Assembly: GCF_037038585.1 (NCBI RefSeq)
Contig: NC_092521.1
Coordinates: forward strand, 107,834,105 to 107,898,104
Source of the DNA: Patagioenas fasciata
Taxonomy: Eukaryota; Chordata; Aves; Columbiformes; Columbidae
Direction of reading: 5' to 3'
DNA: 64,000 bases
The notes beneath the pieces are model-generated. The model ran no database searches and was not told where the DNA came from. It saw only the letters and a list, made by a program, of their open reading frames with translations. The position numbers and the translations under genes are program-made. This document shows, piece after piece, positions 20,966 to 34,789 of the stretch; the first letter of the stretch is position 1, and each line of letters opens with the position of its first letter.

Positions 20966-23900
20966 TACTTTCCAAATCAAGTAAGCATTCCTCTGGCGCA
21001 TACAAATGGCAATTCTTCTAAGAACAGATAGATGCACTTAACATTTTTAAAGCAAAACCAAATACACCATGATGTATTTGATGCACAAATATTAAATGCC
21101 CAAAGAACAGCAGAAAAATATTTTCAGCAGCAGCCTACTTCTATGACTTTCAATAGATCACACAAAATTATAGATTAACTGCTGCTATCAGTCAATAAAA
21201 ATTGAAATTAATGCAATGCATGCAGCAGCACTTTAAGACATTTTAGGACAGCCCAGAACCACCTGGTGAATAAGTGAAAGTGTGAAATATCATAAAAATA
21301 AAGCAAGACTTTTAAAAAATATATCATTAAGACTTTAAATGGGCTGATTGAACCTAAATGTTCTCTTACAGGATGCGGAAAAACATAATTCAGCTACGTT
21401 TGAAGGACAAGCTACTCAAAAACAATGCTCTGTTTGCTGAGGAACATAGAATAAATTGTTTCTATTTTTCACATTTCGAAAGAAAAATGCATTAGATCAA
21501 CAGCAGGAGTCTGAAAATTGCCTTCCGCACCTTGTCAAGACAGATTCACTCAGCAAGCATCCAGGAAGCTGAAAGCTTGTAAACTTACTGCTTAATTTGC
21601 AAGGTCATTTTTTAGCAAGGTGTTCTACAGGAAAAGAGAAGCTCCCAAATAGTAGGGTTATTGTCAAATAAGACAGCATCATTAATAAAGTGACTTGTTT
21701 CATTTTTCTTTTTGGACAGCTGAAAAAACATTGATTCTCACAGGTGCTGAGCTGAGAGGCTGAACATCAAATGCACAGGAAAGACACACTCCTGACAGTG
21801 TTCAAAATTCTGTACTGTCCAGATATATGCTCACATGAGTAAGATCATAGTGGTAGCAGAAAACTCCACTGTCACCAGCTCAGATAGTGATCTGCCTTGT
21901 GGCACCATACCACTTATGCTGTAGTGAATTCTAGAGCTACTAGGTGCATCATATTTTTTAGTCTGAAAGAAAAGCAATACAGCTATTTTATCAAAGCATG
22001 ATGAAAGTCAGTCCTCTTCAACACATCTTATGCCAGTCTTCATCTTTGTAGCCTCTCTTTAAATACTGGAACATTTTTAAGACACTATTATAGTGCTTGC
22101 ATGGTCGTAAGATAAGAGTTCTATGAGACTGACTAATATAGTCAAAGAGATAATTTGTGGAGCCTTGGAAGCAATTTAAGATAAAGTTCAGTTTGAGTGA
22201 CAGTCCATTTGTTGGATCTTTTTAACCATATCAGTTTTGTATGATAAAGGATATTGCCTTTCCCCATAATGTTATTTTTTGGCAGTAGATCATAATGACT
22301 GGAGAAATCTATCTATACTATTTTATTTTCATATTTAAATGCTCATTCACAGTGGTGTACAACCACCTGTGCACCAATGAGACCTAGCTTAAGCAGTATG
22401 TGGGTTCTACAGCTTCGCAAAGAATGGTTACAGACTTGCATTTGCACCAGTTTCTGATAAACTATACAACATGCCTTATTACAGAATAATCTATTTTATC
22501 AAAATCTGGTATCCGTCAAAGGGAAATTTTTTCCACCCTTGCTTAATATTTTGAAAGGAAAAAAAAAAAGCACAAAACACAAGCATCTCCAGACACACCC
22601 ACCTATATGCCACAAAAAAGAGAGTCCTTTAAAAAAATTAAGATTCTCAGCAAAATCTTCTTCACTGGTTGAAAGCCAAGAACATCTTATTGTGATTTAA
22701 GCAGATATAAAATAAAAACTGGCATTTGAAAATAAAATTGCCTTGCTACTTCTGTGAATGTTAGTACAACTAAACAAAATAAGAGCAATGAGTTTATTTT
22801 AAAGTTTATTTCACTAGCATCACATTTAATTACGAGATCTCTGAGGAAAAAAACCTCTGAACCAGCTCCACTGCTAATACTTCATTCATATGTTAATTTT
22901 CATTAGTTGTGATAAAGACCAAATTACTGTCTTTGCTGAATGAAAGCCATCTGCAGTTCTTCCTAGTAACCCCCACTGAAGAGCAACAGTTGCTTAAATC
23001 CCTCAAGTTTCAGTTTGTTCTGGCTCATTAAAGCCTACTTCAGCCCCTTCACTACCACAATGTATTCAATAATGAAGACGAGACAAATTTTCTGTGTTTA
23101 AGACTTGTGAAAATTATGTATTAAAGCATTTTAAAATAATCTAAGCTAGATATTTTCATAATTTGGAGTATAGATATAAAAAATGGTGCAGTAAATAACT
23201 TATTTTTAACTAATGGAAGCCGACCTTACTCCTGATAAACAGCATTTTTCAGAAAGTCTGTTACAGCACCACAGAGTTAACATATCACAGAGTGAATGAC
23301 ACTAAGTGCTGGATGACACTATAAAACAAGGGCACTTAGTGCTGAAAGAGGATGTATCCAGAAAGAACATTGTGTTATACTCAAAAGTACATGATCCATC
23401 AACTGCCAGAAAGAGCTGCAAAGGTCCAGCGTTTTGCTATTGAACACCCATTTATCTCAGGAACTCTATTTACCATTGACCTAGGAAAATAACCTTTCTC
23501 TCCCACTTCTGAATTAACCAAGACAATCTCAGAAATGTTGTTACCACTTAGTATGGGAGTTCAGGGCCAGCAATAATCATTTACTCTTAAAGGTGAGCAA
23601 AAAACATTTCACCTCCAGGCACTGTATAATGAAGGAAACTACCCTAGCATGTTGTGAGACAGTGTGAGGAAATAGCATTAAAGATCCCTTGTGATTAATG
23701 AATGATCCCTCATGCATCCCCACTACTCACTGCATGAGTGTGTAGGAGAGCTCAGCTACAACGTACATTTAGCAGAGAGGTTTAGAGATTTTGAAGCACT
23801 TACCAGTGCTGCCCCAGCTGCATAGCTCAGATTATCAGGGCAATCACACTACAAGTGCACTTTCTGTCCTATGAGAAGCAAGACAATGCCTCAAACATTG

Positions 23901-25921
23901 TGGTATGTGTGGTATGTGCAGTCACAGTGCATAAGTATCAGGACTTCCTCAGACGTGGCAGGTACTGAAGAAGATACCAAAATACACCATGCAAGCTGCA
24001 ACCTGTAGTGCTGAGATTTTCCATCAGGGAAGGGCAACCCAAGAGATGCAGAGGAATGTGGCAGTTCTGCAGACCTCTAAGATTTCCAAACAGAAACATG
24101 CATATCAAGCATTTTCTAGCTGTTTAGTATGCTTGGCAAAAACTGCTCACAAATAATTGGCTATTAAGATAAAAGAACTACACTATGTAGTGTGTTTCCT
24201 ATTAAAAGATAAATAAATAAATAAATCCAGAAATGGCACAGTGAGACAATTTGTGCTAACAGAAGAAGATCTTGTTCTGTCCCTGGTCTTTGTAGTACCT
24301 CTGCTTCACCATCACCACCTGCCATCTGTCAGGATCTGATCTGGCAGTTACTGCAATTACCATCCTTTTCCAAGAGCAATTAGCAACACTCAATACGCTC
24401 ACTTGCATTAGCATTCACCTGCTGGCCTCCTTATGTTTTCTCAAGAAGAAAGCTTATGAAATAAATATTGTCCACACACTGTATTTATGGTGACAACACA
24501 GCCAGTATCGCTTTAGGGTTAGACTATGGAAGGAAGATAAGAAGTTCTGGATCCTGCTCATAGGCTAGCTCAGCCACAGCAAACACTGGGAAGCCAGCTG
24601 GTGGTAGCTCTCACAAGAGAAAAGGCAGAAACCTGTGAACCTGCAGGTACCAGGTTTTCTCATCTTGACTTAACAGAGTCCAAAACCTAAGTGCCAGAGG
24701 GCAGGAGCTCCCTATCAATGCAGGCTGGTAGCATGTTGCCAATACAGGGGACACAGCAGATGATGCCTGGATATATCTGGGCATGTAACCTGCGTGTGGC
24801 CTTGCCCCACTGCTCTGCAAGAGATCAAGTCCTCATGTCTCTTAATCACAAAGTTTGAGTGATTCAACCTGAAAGGTTTGAAGCAGCTGGCTAGCCTAGC
24901 TCTTACCTCATCATAAAGGCAAAAAAAACTCCAACCCAAAACAACAAGAAGAAACAACAGTGAAAGACAGACCTCTAACAATACTGGAGCAGTTGTGAGT
25001 AACTTTGAAATGGAGCAATCAGTTACTGCATTTTAGCCTGTGTACATTCCCATCATTCTTCTGCTTGCTTTCTTCAGTAAAACACTCTCTTCAACCACTT
25101 CATCTTTTGCAAATGAGCATAAGTAGAAATACTGGGCACTGGAGAGATTAGTTAATTTTTCTGTTCTGGATTGGAATTTGATTTATTAGTAGCCTGTGAA
25201 ATTTACACCTGGCCCTTTCAGCTACCTGGCAGAAGGGTTCCATGAATGGAAGCCAGGATGTAAGTACACGGGCTTAGGGTGGAGGCTTTTTTATTTCTTT
25301 TGCATGTGTACATATGTAATTTATTAAAATATAAGTCATGCCTTTCCCTTCCACTCTTCTCTCAAGAAATATGAGGGCTACTAGGGAGCTATTTTTACTT
25401 TCCTAGCTCACAGCTGGTATTTCTCTTTTTCTTAATTATTAATCATACTTCTATCTGACAAATGCTGCATGTGTAGTGTTACACAGGTCTATCTTTGGTA
25501 AATCATGCTGAATAAAAATTTATTTTGATTGTGTTATGTTGCAAGTGAATCTTTATTTCTACTCCCCATCTAATATTTTATTCTGTATGCGTGAAGCTAG
25601 TTAAAGCTTTACACATTCCTCCACAATAATTACACCATTCTTTAATATATTTCAGCCTCCAGACTGTTCACTCACTGTCTCTGAATCCACTGAACTTTCA
25701 AGCCAAAAAAGTTATCTGTCAATAATAGAACAAAATGGACGAGTATCTTGAAAACATTTTTAATATCTTGATTAGCTTATATTTTGGAAAAAACAAACAA
25801 ACAAACCAAAACACAATCCCCTCTTTTGTTAAAAAAAAAAAAAAAAATAATAATTTCAATGTCAAGATAAGAAACTCACAGAAATCCCTCCTTTTCTGCA
25901 CAAAGTCTATGTGGGAAAGTA
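20966..25921. other. Long AT-rich non-coding stretch
   Basis: Five kilobases without a recognised repeat or convincing exon. It includes short simple repeats such as (AAAT)n at 24211-24228. Minus-strand open frames at 24611-24981 are short and not protein-like. It fits an intron or intergenic spacer. Confidence 0.5.
25831..25849. repeat. A-rich tract
   Basis: A run of about 17 A followed by TAATAATTT, about 75 bases before the CR1. Confidence 0.85.
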
Positions 25922-26372
25922 AATCACAGATTCATTTCAGTTGGAAGAGTCCCTCAGGATCATCAAGTCCAACCATAACCTAACCTAACTCTAGCACTAA
26001 ATTATGTCCCTAAGAACCTTGTCTAAACACCTTTTAACCACCTCCAGGGATGGTGACTCCACTGCTTCCCTGGGTAGACTGTTCCAATGCCTGACAACCC
26101 TTTCCCTAAATAATTTTTTCCTAATATCCAATCTAAACCTCCCCTGGTGCAATTTGAGGCCATTTCCTCTAGTCCTGTCACTTGCTACTTGGGAGAAGAG
26201 ACCAACACCCTCCATGCTACAACCTTCTTTCAGGGAGTTGTAGAGAGCAATAAGGTCTCCCCTCAGCCTCCCTTTTGCCAGGTTAAACAGCCCCAGTTCC
26301 CTCATCCACTCCTCAGACTTGTGCTCCAGGCCCCTCATGAGCTTTGTCACCCTTCTCTGTACTCTCTCAAAA
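25922..26372 (-). mobile_element. CR1 LINE fragment (3' end)
   Basis: Starts AATCACAGATTCATTTCAG and continues GAGTCCCTCAGGATCATCA, CACCTCCAGGGATGGTGACT, GCCATTTCCTCTAGTCCTGT and AGGTCTCCCCTCAGCCTCCC, all standard reversed CR1 3' sequence. The minus-strand frame 25997-26350 encodes 117 residues of the ORF2 tail. It runs from [20 protein letters not shown] to [19 protein letters not shown], uninterrupted. It is closely related to the 10113 copy (shared phrase CTTGCTACTTGGGAGAAGAG). 5'-truncated. Confidence 0.94.
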
Positions 26373-27312
26373 TGTTTTCAAACATCATGATCTCCATGAT
26401 AAAAAAAGTCTCTTGGATCTGTAACATTCACAAGTCAAAAGTTATGTGCTTTGTTATGCTGCACTGATTTCCAAGTTCTTCATTTGACTGATTGTGGGAG
26501 GGCTTCCCATTGCATGAAACATCACTGGTCAGATTTTTCTCTCTGTTCATTCCTGTACACTCTTTCTTTAAATCCAAGATATTTTCCAAACCACATTTAC
26601 ATGGTCAATTTCACCAAATATTTAAGTTCAGCTAAAGGCTTTTTCAAAGCAGAAAAACTGATATGGATATTTCTTTTTTGCGGTAAATTATGCAGATCTA
26701 CAGCTCAATAAAACACTAGTCTCACTTAAGCCATCTAGTACTTGCAAACATGCTTAAAAAATAAACATAGGACTCTGTTCAGCTGAGCTGTACACTGCTG
26801 TTTTATTCTCACTGACTTGCCTTGTATCCTTGTGCAACTGGAAATTCTTGCAGGGGTGAGAACTTGCTGTCCCAAGAGAAGCAACCACCTTCAACTCTCT
26901 TTCTTATGGGACAAAATATAACACTAAGTGACAGGAATTTGAAAAAAAAAGCAGAAAAATTCCTTTTTGCTCTGTAGAGGACTTTCTATATAAACCTGTT
27001 TAAAGACACAGAAAAAACAGATTTGCAGAGCTGTTTATGAGAGAGATTCAGCTTGCTCATTCACAGGCACACAGTGCTTTTTAACATTGCCTATAGCATC
27101 CCAGGCACTCACGTGGGCTGGCAAATGCATGTGACACAAGGCTTCCTGGCTGTCTATACCCTTCTGGAGTGGTAGCCATAGGCCAACACAGGCTGCTCCA
27201 CGGTGCCTGAGATGACATCAGGTATCTTAAACAGTTGGACTCTGAGTTTTTGCAGTTTGGTTCTGCCCTAGCCATTCTTGATTCCTGGATATAAAACACA
27301 GATTCTACCTGG

Positions 27313-27335
27313 AAAAAAAAAAAAAAAAAAAAAAA
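27313..27335. repeat. A homopolymer tract
   Basis: About 23 consecutive A. No recognisable retrotransposon body lies upstream, so it is treated as simple sequence. Confidence 0.85.
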
Positions 27336-27985
27336 GAAAAGTATCTTAGTGAATGACAGTAATCTCCTCTGTGAGAAGCTCTCTGGATCTAACCATGAAG
27401 CAGAGTGATATGCATTGCATGAGCAGGTCCTTTTCCTGTCACAGCAAAATTATTTTAAGTATGTGGGCTCTACAGAGCTTTTCTAAAGATCAGTGCCCCT
27501 GATTTCTGTCTCAAAAGCCATATAGGTTCACCTATAAAAAATGCAGCTGGGTGAGAGTGGATAATAGTCACGCTTCCCTTTGATAGCTAACCACTCTGTG
27601 AGACAGCTACTGTCCATACCTAGGGTTTGAGCCAGGGCTTTAGACAACTTGTGCTCAGTTTCTGCTTGTGATTACTTACCCTCTGAAGTCTCATGAACAT
27701 CTTATTCTCTCATGTATAATGTGTGTATGTACACATATATGGCAAGGTGCTCAGTGATTGAGATGGTTGACATTTAGGGTCTCTTGTTTACTTCTCCACG
27801 GGATTATTTTAGTATTTTCTGCTCTCTCTCTTCTTACAGAGAAAAAGAGATGATGTGGCAAAGCTATTAGCTGAATCCCTCCCTGTCTGTACCCCCATCA
27901 AAAGAATGGGGAGCATCATCTGGGAAAGAAAGATGACACACAGCTAAGACTAGGCAGTTCAGGAGATTAACAGGAAGTTAATCTG

Positions 27986-28018
27986 AGTTAGCATGGAGTT
28001 AGCATGGAGTTAGCATGG
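27986..28018 (+). repeat. Three-copy tandem repeat AGTTAGCATGG
   Basis: Three adjacent units of AGTTAGCATGG, the first two separated from the next by no spacer. The array is small and perfect or nearly so, which points to recent slippage. Confidence 0.8.
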
Positions 28019-28144
28019 CAGAGAAGTTTTGCAGGACAAGCATAAGGGAATTTGGGCTCTGTGTTTTGCCCCTGAGCAGAGTCATAGCAGGGAGGGAAGG
28101 TGCCTGCTAGAGATGGGAAGATGGGAAGTTACAATTTGTGCAGA

Positions 28145-28172
28145 GAGGAAGGAAGTAAGGAAGGAAGGAAGA
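28145..28172. repeat. (GGAA)n-like purine microsatellite
   Basis: GAGGAAGGAAGTAAGGAAGG followed by AAGGAAG. GGAA arrays can bind ETS-type factors, but nothing shows function here. Confidence 0.75.
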
Positions 28173-31100
28173 CTCTTTCACAAGCAAAGCCAAAGCCCTG
28201 GGCAGAAGCACTCCTGCCCAGCCAGGCTGGGGTCTTGGTATGCAGCATGCTTCCCAGGCAAGTGTGAAGCTTACACAGAGAATTGAATCTGGGTCTGTCA
28301 CATCTTTTACGTTTTTTTACAAAAAGCTTTGAACTCTGCTTCCTTCCCCGCTGTTTAGAAAAAAGGGTGGGGAAGGAGGAGAGGAAAGCACCTACATCTT
28401 GTCCAGGAGAATGCTTTTTGCCTGTATTTCTCAACTGACATTTAGAAAGGAACACCATTTCTAAATCCAGATCAGACTTAGTCATGAACTATGCAAGGAG
28501 CAGTTCCCAATCAAGCCTCCACATAAACTCAGAAAAACAACTTCTCACATAGAATACAAAGACAAACCCTGAAATACAAACAGGATATTTCTGGCAGCAA
28601 AGTGAGATATTCATGATCACAATTTAGGATTCAAATAGAACACAGATGCTCAGATGCTTTCTGTGCAACTATTACTAGAGGCTGTGAAAACGGCTAATTG
28701 GGTTAAATGCCTATCTCATGTGAATTACTGTAAAATCTATCAGACATTTATCTGCATCTTTCAGCAATTTCACTACTTGTTCAATCTGTCTTTATTTAAG
28801 GAGAAGAAGGAGTAAGAACATAACTATGCTTTGTTTTGTTACTGAAGTGATCTGAAGAGAAGCATCTTAAGGATTAAAAAAGCTATAAAATAAATATGAA
28901 AGGTTAGATGAAATTCATTTCCCTATAGAAGATACCTATGAACCAATATGATTATTTGATAATATACTTAGAAACTCAGTTCTAATTGTTTACACTTTCA
29001 ATCAATAATTGACTATATTAGTCAAAATTCATTAAATCTCTGATAAAGGTTTTACCATAGAAAATACCAATGAAGTTCTTACTGGGAATAGCCTTCAAAA
29101 AGTAACAGGGCTTTCTTATACCATCAGTTATAAAAGGAAACATAAAAGTCCCTGCTTTGAATCAGTGGCCAAAAAAAAAAGCATGAAGTGGAAAAGACTG
29201 CTATAATCACTCTTCGGAAGACGTCATTCTTTCTCACTAATTTCTCCACCTGAATTTATGGGCTTTTATTGCACAAATATACAAGCTGTTTCACTCAGGC
29301 ATCTTTGTTTCCCTAACTGTCATCTTCTTCTCAGTTTCTGGCTGGAAACAGCCCAGCTCTTGATTTTCTACAAGCTCACAAGACCCAGCTGAGCTAACTC
29401 AATTTTTACAAATCTCAGTTTAATACAGCAGTATGGTAACTTAATTACTGTTCTCACTGTGCTCCAAGAAGCTTCTGGAGAAAAACTGACAGGTTACAGC
29501 TTACCTGGGTGGATGGAGTTTTGTTGTTGTTGTTAAAGAGAAAGCTAACAACTGAAATTATTTGGAATGTCTTTGCTCCATTTTCACTCCCTCTGAAAAG
29601 AAATCTTCTACATCTTCCTCAGATTATATTAAAGGAAAAAAAAATATTCTAATAATTAGATCAGAGAGACCAGGTGCACATACAGTGGAGAGAGGCAGAT
29701 TTTTAAGGGTTCTAGATGAAATGTATTTAGGACAGAATTTGTAAATACTGTGGTAATTGATAGCTAAATCTTGTCTGCTAGAAACGTAATGTAGCACTAT
29801 TAATTTAAACTTATCCCAAGAGTATAATGCAGGCCAAAAATCCTTCCCTGCTCCATGCAATTGTTCAGTGAGCCAGAATTAAAACTAATGTATTAATGAT
29901 CAAAATAAAATAAAGCCAAATATTTTTTAAAGAACTGGGAAAATAATATAGTACCATTCTTTTCTATGACTAAAACCACAAATAAGAAACTCAACTATGC
30001 ATGCAATTAACATCCTTCAAATGCTTAGCAGTAGTGGAAGTAATTAAAAAAATAAAATAATTAATAAAACAAAAGACATACAGATATAATAAAACTGCAA
30101 GGAATCTGACACTGCAAGTAATAGCTGACATGCCTTTAAGAATAACTACTGTTAGAACACGTCTCTTGATCAAATTGTAATACAAGTAGAATAACAACAT
30201 ATGCCTTGAAAGATAGAATTTGCTTGCCAGGGGACAAAGAATTTATTGTGTTTCTTATAACACGTTACTGGAAAATTAGCTCCAACTAACAATAGTATGT
30301 AGTTTGCCATATGAGCTGTCAAACCTCTAGAAATCTCATCAATGCTTTAAAAGACTGATAAATCACACCTTGAGTTGCAGGTGAAAAATTCCTGCAAAGT
30401 GTCATAAAATATGTTACCAGCATTTCTAGAAGTCATTTTACAGAGACAGTCATGAGAAGCAACCTAAATTCACAGATGGTAATCTGTTTGTCTTGAACTG
30501 AAAAATAATGCAAAATGCCTGAGGACAGACGTATAAACAGGAACTAAAATAAAATTTGATTTAGAAACCCTGTCTAGCTTAAAGAAACTCTATACTTGAG
30601 GATAGACAAGTACCTACTTGAAAAAATGGTAACATACAGTGGTCTGCATGGTTTAAGGTACTATAAAGATAATGAGTGAAATGAGCATCTCAGCACCGAC
30701 CAAGGAAGACAGGTGAGAGCAGAAAGAACTTAGAACTCATTGAGGACCAAATTTTCAATCATCTCTTCACTACAACAAGGATAAGAGAGGCACTATTATG
30801 CTTACTTGATAAACATTAGCTTTTTGTTTTTCAGTCTGGCCTTGCACTGCAGCATAAACGTTGCCTTAAACCCTTCAGAAAACCTTAGTTTGAGGACTGG
30901 GCTTTGGTCTCTGTGGCACCTGTTATCACTGACAACACACTCAAGCTAATAGTGCCATTGCCCAGCACAGACTGGAGAGGCTGCCTCTGCCTCCTGAGGA
31001 GATGCCCTGAGCCCAGTAGTGGGTCAATCATCTGTTTCATCAAAGCTGAAATCAGAGCCTCAGCTCCTGGACTGGAAAAAGAACACTCCAGGAAAAGAAA

Positions 31101-32011
31101 GTGAACTCTGAGCCCAGACACACACATGTTCCTTTTCTAGTCTGCTCCTGGGAGGTATTAATGAACAGCATCCCCCCTTGCTTCAGCTGAAGCCTACAGT
31201 TTCCCAGGAGTTTGGGGGAGAGAGCCCGCAGTGAGCTCTGCTCAGTTGAAAAGCAATAAGCAGGAGCTTGTGTCTGTCCAAGAAATGCAGCTTCTCCTTC
31301 AGCTAGGATTTTTCAGCCACAGCTTGCTCCTGTCCAAACTGAATGTTGTTCTGAATATGGATTCACTACAAATACAGAGCTCTGAAGGTTACAACCTCAG
31401 TTTAGGATTCAACAGTCCCACATCTGGGATTTTACTGTGAGAAAACCATGAGTTAGGATCTAACCTGAGCTCTGACATACCATATCTGAGATAGTTATCT
31501 ATCATTTTGCATGGTATCTTATCCATGCCTGTCACGTTGCACTGAAATTTTCCAGCATGACCTTTCTTTTGGCCAAAGAGGTCTTCTCATCATTAATTAT
31601 TTACTTCAGACCACCTGTGAAGGTCTGATTCATCCTCTTATTATTCTGATTATTCAGCTGTTTTCTGCCCTGCAGATAGCTCTTTACCACTGCTTTAATG
31701 CAAAGTTACTATATCCAACACACATCAGTCTTGTGTTTTCTGTTTCACAAACTGACTCACTTTTCAAACTGTTCTGGGATAGTAATTGTCTTCCTTTTAT
31801 CTTTACTCTGTGGGTGTTCCCCAGGAATATTCTGTCACTACCCCACTCTTTTTCTTTTCATCCTTGGCAACCAGCATTTTTATCTTCATTCATGGTACAT
31901 GTTATGATTTGTCAGATGACAAACCATTGTATTCCTCTTTCTACTCTTTCTCCTTACATATCTTTGATTTTAGCTTTGCCTTTTTTTCCTTTGCATTTTT
32001 CCATGGATTAA

Positions 32012-32038
32012 AAAAAATAATAATAATAAAAAAAAAGG
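32012..32038. repeat. (AAT)n / A-rich low complexity
   Basis: AATAATAATAAT flanked by A runs. Simple sequence. Confidence 0.8.
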
Positions 32039-32891
32039 CTACCATAATTTGATTCACCTTAAAGAATATATTTTCATGGCATACTGCCATATGTCATAGA
32101 AAAACCTGATCTATCTCTGAACAAGCCAGCTCAGGATGTGAAAGAACAGTAGATATGCAAATGCAGTTATATTGTTCTTGATACCCAGCTTAGCTCATTA
32201 AGAGCTAGCTACATGTCTATAAAGCATTGCTCTCTATATATATGGACTCATGTAAGATGCATGTATCTTGTTCCAGACTTCTCTCATACCCCTGTGGCTG
32301 ATGTTTTATCACTGATGATTTATCTAGATAATGTATCTCGCTAACCTACTACTAAGATGATGGATTTAGGGCAATGGAGCAGAACCCTACACTCTATTCC
32401 TGGATGAAAGACTTCCCATGGGCCTCCAACAAGTCATTTACTCCATCCTGTCATGGTCCTTCATTTTCAGTGAGAGATTAGCATTAACTAGAATGTTACA
32501 GTAAGGATGAGGTCATAAACACTTTAAACATCATACAGCTGGGAAGATGTAGGCGAACTATTGCAGTTGTGGTCAGTTGGCACTTGAGCTTCTCCAGTGA
32601 GGCTTACTCCCTGCTCAGTTTGGTAGTTAAGGAGAACACACTTTTCAGACAGGTTTCACGCTCCTGTTATAGTAAATTGCTGTGTGGAGAGTCTGATCTC
32701 AGATCCTTAGCTATGCAGTACTAGCAGCAACAGTTTCCTTCCAGCTTTGCCTTGTTATTTTCTTTTCTATAGTCCAAAACATCTTTGTAATCTTTTCAGT
32801 TTCATTTTTACTTATTCTCCATCTGTTTATAGGGATTAATTATTCCCGTGATATTTGAAATCACTTTCCGAGGGCAACAACTAGCTCAGAG

Positions 32892-33463
32892 TGCCTTGAT
32901 TTAGCCCCAGCCAGCAAGTAGAAACACGCACCTCTCACTCACCCCTCACCCTGCCCTGGTGGAACAGGGAGGAGAATCAGGAAACAAAATGCAAAACTCA
33001 TGGGTTGGGATAAAAATAGTTTAACAGAACAGCAAAAAGGGAAATGATCAACAACAACAATAATAAGAACAAAATAATATACAAAGTGAGAGACAGACAA
33101 TACAATTGCACAACACAAGGCAGCACCAATGCACAGCCCATTCCAAAGTAGTGATCCCCCTGGCAGCAATCACAAACACCAGTCCTGTACTGCCAATCCT
33201 GGAAGAGCAAAGACCAGGACTGTACTTCGTATTCAGGCATGATTACACTGTGCTGCCTGTCCCAGGGAAACAAAGAGTGTTTCTGATGCCAGCAGCCACC
33301 CCAGGCAGTGAGTTCCTCCCCCTTGGCCAGTCTCCCAGTTTTATACTGAGCATGACATCATATGGTATCAAATACACCTTTGGCTAGTTAGGGTCAGCTG
33401 TCCTGGCTGTGTCCCCTTCCAGCCTCCTGTGAAAATTAACGCTATACCAGATGATCCAGCACA
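32892..33463 (-). mobile_element. Solo LTR 3 of an avian endogenous retrovirus
   Basis: Read on the minus strand it begins TGTGCTGGATCATCTGG and ends CTAAATCAAGGCA. It is bounded by a perfect 5-bp target duplication CAGAG (32887-32891 and 33464-33468). Length 572 bp. The internal motif order matches LTR 1: GTTAATTTTC near the start, CCATATGATGTCATGCTCAG, a TATA-like sequence, TTAAACTATTTTTATCCCAA, and CATGAGTTTTGCATTTTG. No internal viral region is attached. It has only about three CpGs. Minus-strand open frames in it are fortuitous. Confidence 0.87.
33339..33345 (-). promoter_or_regulatory. TATA-like box of solo LTR 3
   Basis: TATAAAA on the minus strand, just after the GATGTCATGCTCAG motif, at the same relative place as the TATA-like box of LTR 1. 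It is inferred to be the ancestral proviral promoter; current activity is unknown. Confidence 0.4.
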
Positions 33464-34789
33464 CAGAGGAATAGCAGGCGCTTCAGCAGCTCTGACTTTT
33501 GAAAATGAATTCAAATAATATATAATAGAAATCAAGAATATATAACAGAACAGGTTCCTTCTGGTAAGTGGATGCTTAAGAATGACATTTGAGTTTCTGC
33601 CACAGTTGATTTCTGGGAGCAATATTTAAAAGATGAGCTTCTGTCAGAAAGAAACTTTGGCCTACTCAAAGTCAATGGAGTGGACATACAGCAAATCTAA
33701 GAATCCTGCACTGGATGAGTATTTGGTATAGTGACATCAGGCTTTTGGGGAAAAACCTAATGGAATATCTTCATGGATCTTAACATACAAATAATAAAGG
33801 CCATTTACCTTGGTTTGGGAACTACCATATCCACAGAGATGAATGCTGAATCAAATCTACCATTCCCTCTGAGAGGCACAATTATTCCTCAAACAAAAAG
33901 AGGAAGCCCATAAATCACCTGAATAATTATGTGGCTTTTTTTGGCCATCTCCACCATGAGATTCATATTGGAAGTGGAAGAACTAATAAACTTTATGCAA
34001 ATTAAACATTGTCAATGTAAATGTAAAAGAACATTTGTGTGTTTGTGGACTACACAGTGGAGTTGGTTTTGCACAGTTTTTCCAAGGAAGAAACTGTATT
34101 TTCTGAGATTTCCACATCATCCAGTTCTTTTGTGTATAGATTTTTCACTGCCATGTGAACTGAAACTGTATTTTTCTACATTGTGAGGAGAAACAAATAG
34201 TGGAACAAAAGCAAAATCTACACGATCTACATGGATAAACGTGCTAAACAGGGAGAAGCAGAAGAGCAACAGTCTGGCAGCACTCCCCAAAAATACAACC
34301 CACAGACCACACATGAACTTCTAGCTAAATTCCTGATATACAACAATATCACTAAAAGCATGCTGAAGATCAATGTCCTTAAGCATATTTTTGGTGTAAA
34401 ATATATAAGCCTGACAATGAAAAATTAAGACAAAAAGCATCCTTGTTTTTTCATGATGGTAAGACTGAGCTAAGAGCAATATACGGTTCTAGCTTTCCTG
34501 ATGTTCACTTTGCCCCATAGTTGGCAAATGCATCCTTACAGAATCTGTCAACTTCCAAACTATTCTCCCTTTACTGTACACTTTGTAAAATAGGGGTAAT
34601 GCTAATCTGCTTACATAATAGAGCTAACAGGGACATTAGACGTCCATGAACTGACAACAGTTTGACCCAAAACTTGTGTCATATACTAAAATGAATACAT
34701 CTGACAAACTCTCCATTGAGATGTTTCTTGTGCCTTTTTAGAAAGACAGATATCTGTCAATACATACAATACATACATCAGATGTTGAT
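33464..34789. other. Non-coding stretch between LTR 3 and CR1
   Basis: Starts with the right CAGAG target duplication. AT-rich, no gene recognised. A short repeat built on ATACATACAAT lies near 34760. Confidence 0.5.

Larger units (their letters stand above)
26373..32891. other. Long non-coding stretch
   Basis: Unique-looking DNA. Notable items are a 23-base A run at 27313-27335, a triple AGTTAGCATGG repeat near 27986-28018, a GGAA-rich patch near 28145-28172, a GC-richer patch at about 30830-31360, and T-rich overlapping open frames at 31511-32052 ending in an (AAT)n patch. No repeat family or gene is recognised. Confidence 0.45.

Noticed and set aside
31511..32052. 166-codon open frame with other overlapping open frames
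   Set aside because: Several frames are open simultaneously in a T-rich strand, giving Phe/Leu/Ser-rich peptides. This is a composition effect and no homologous domain is apparent.
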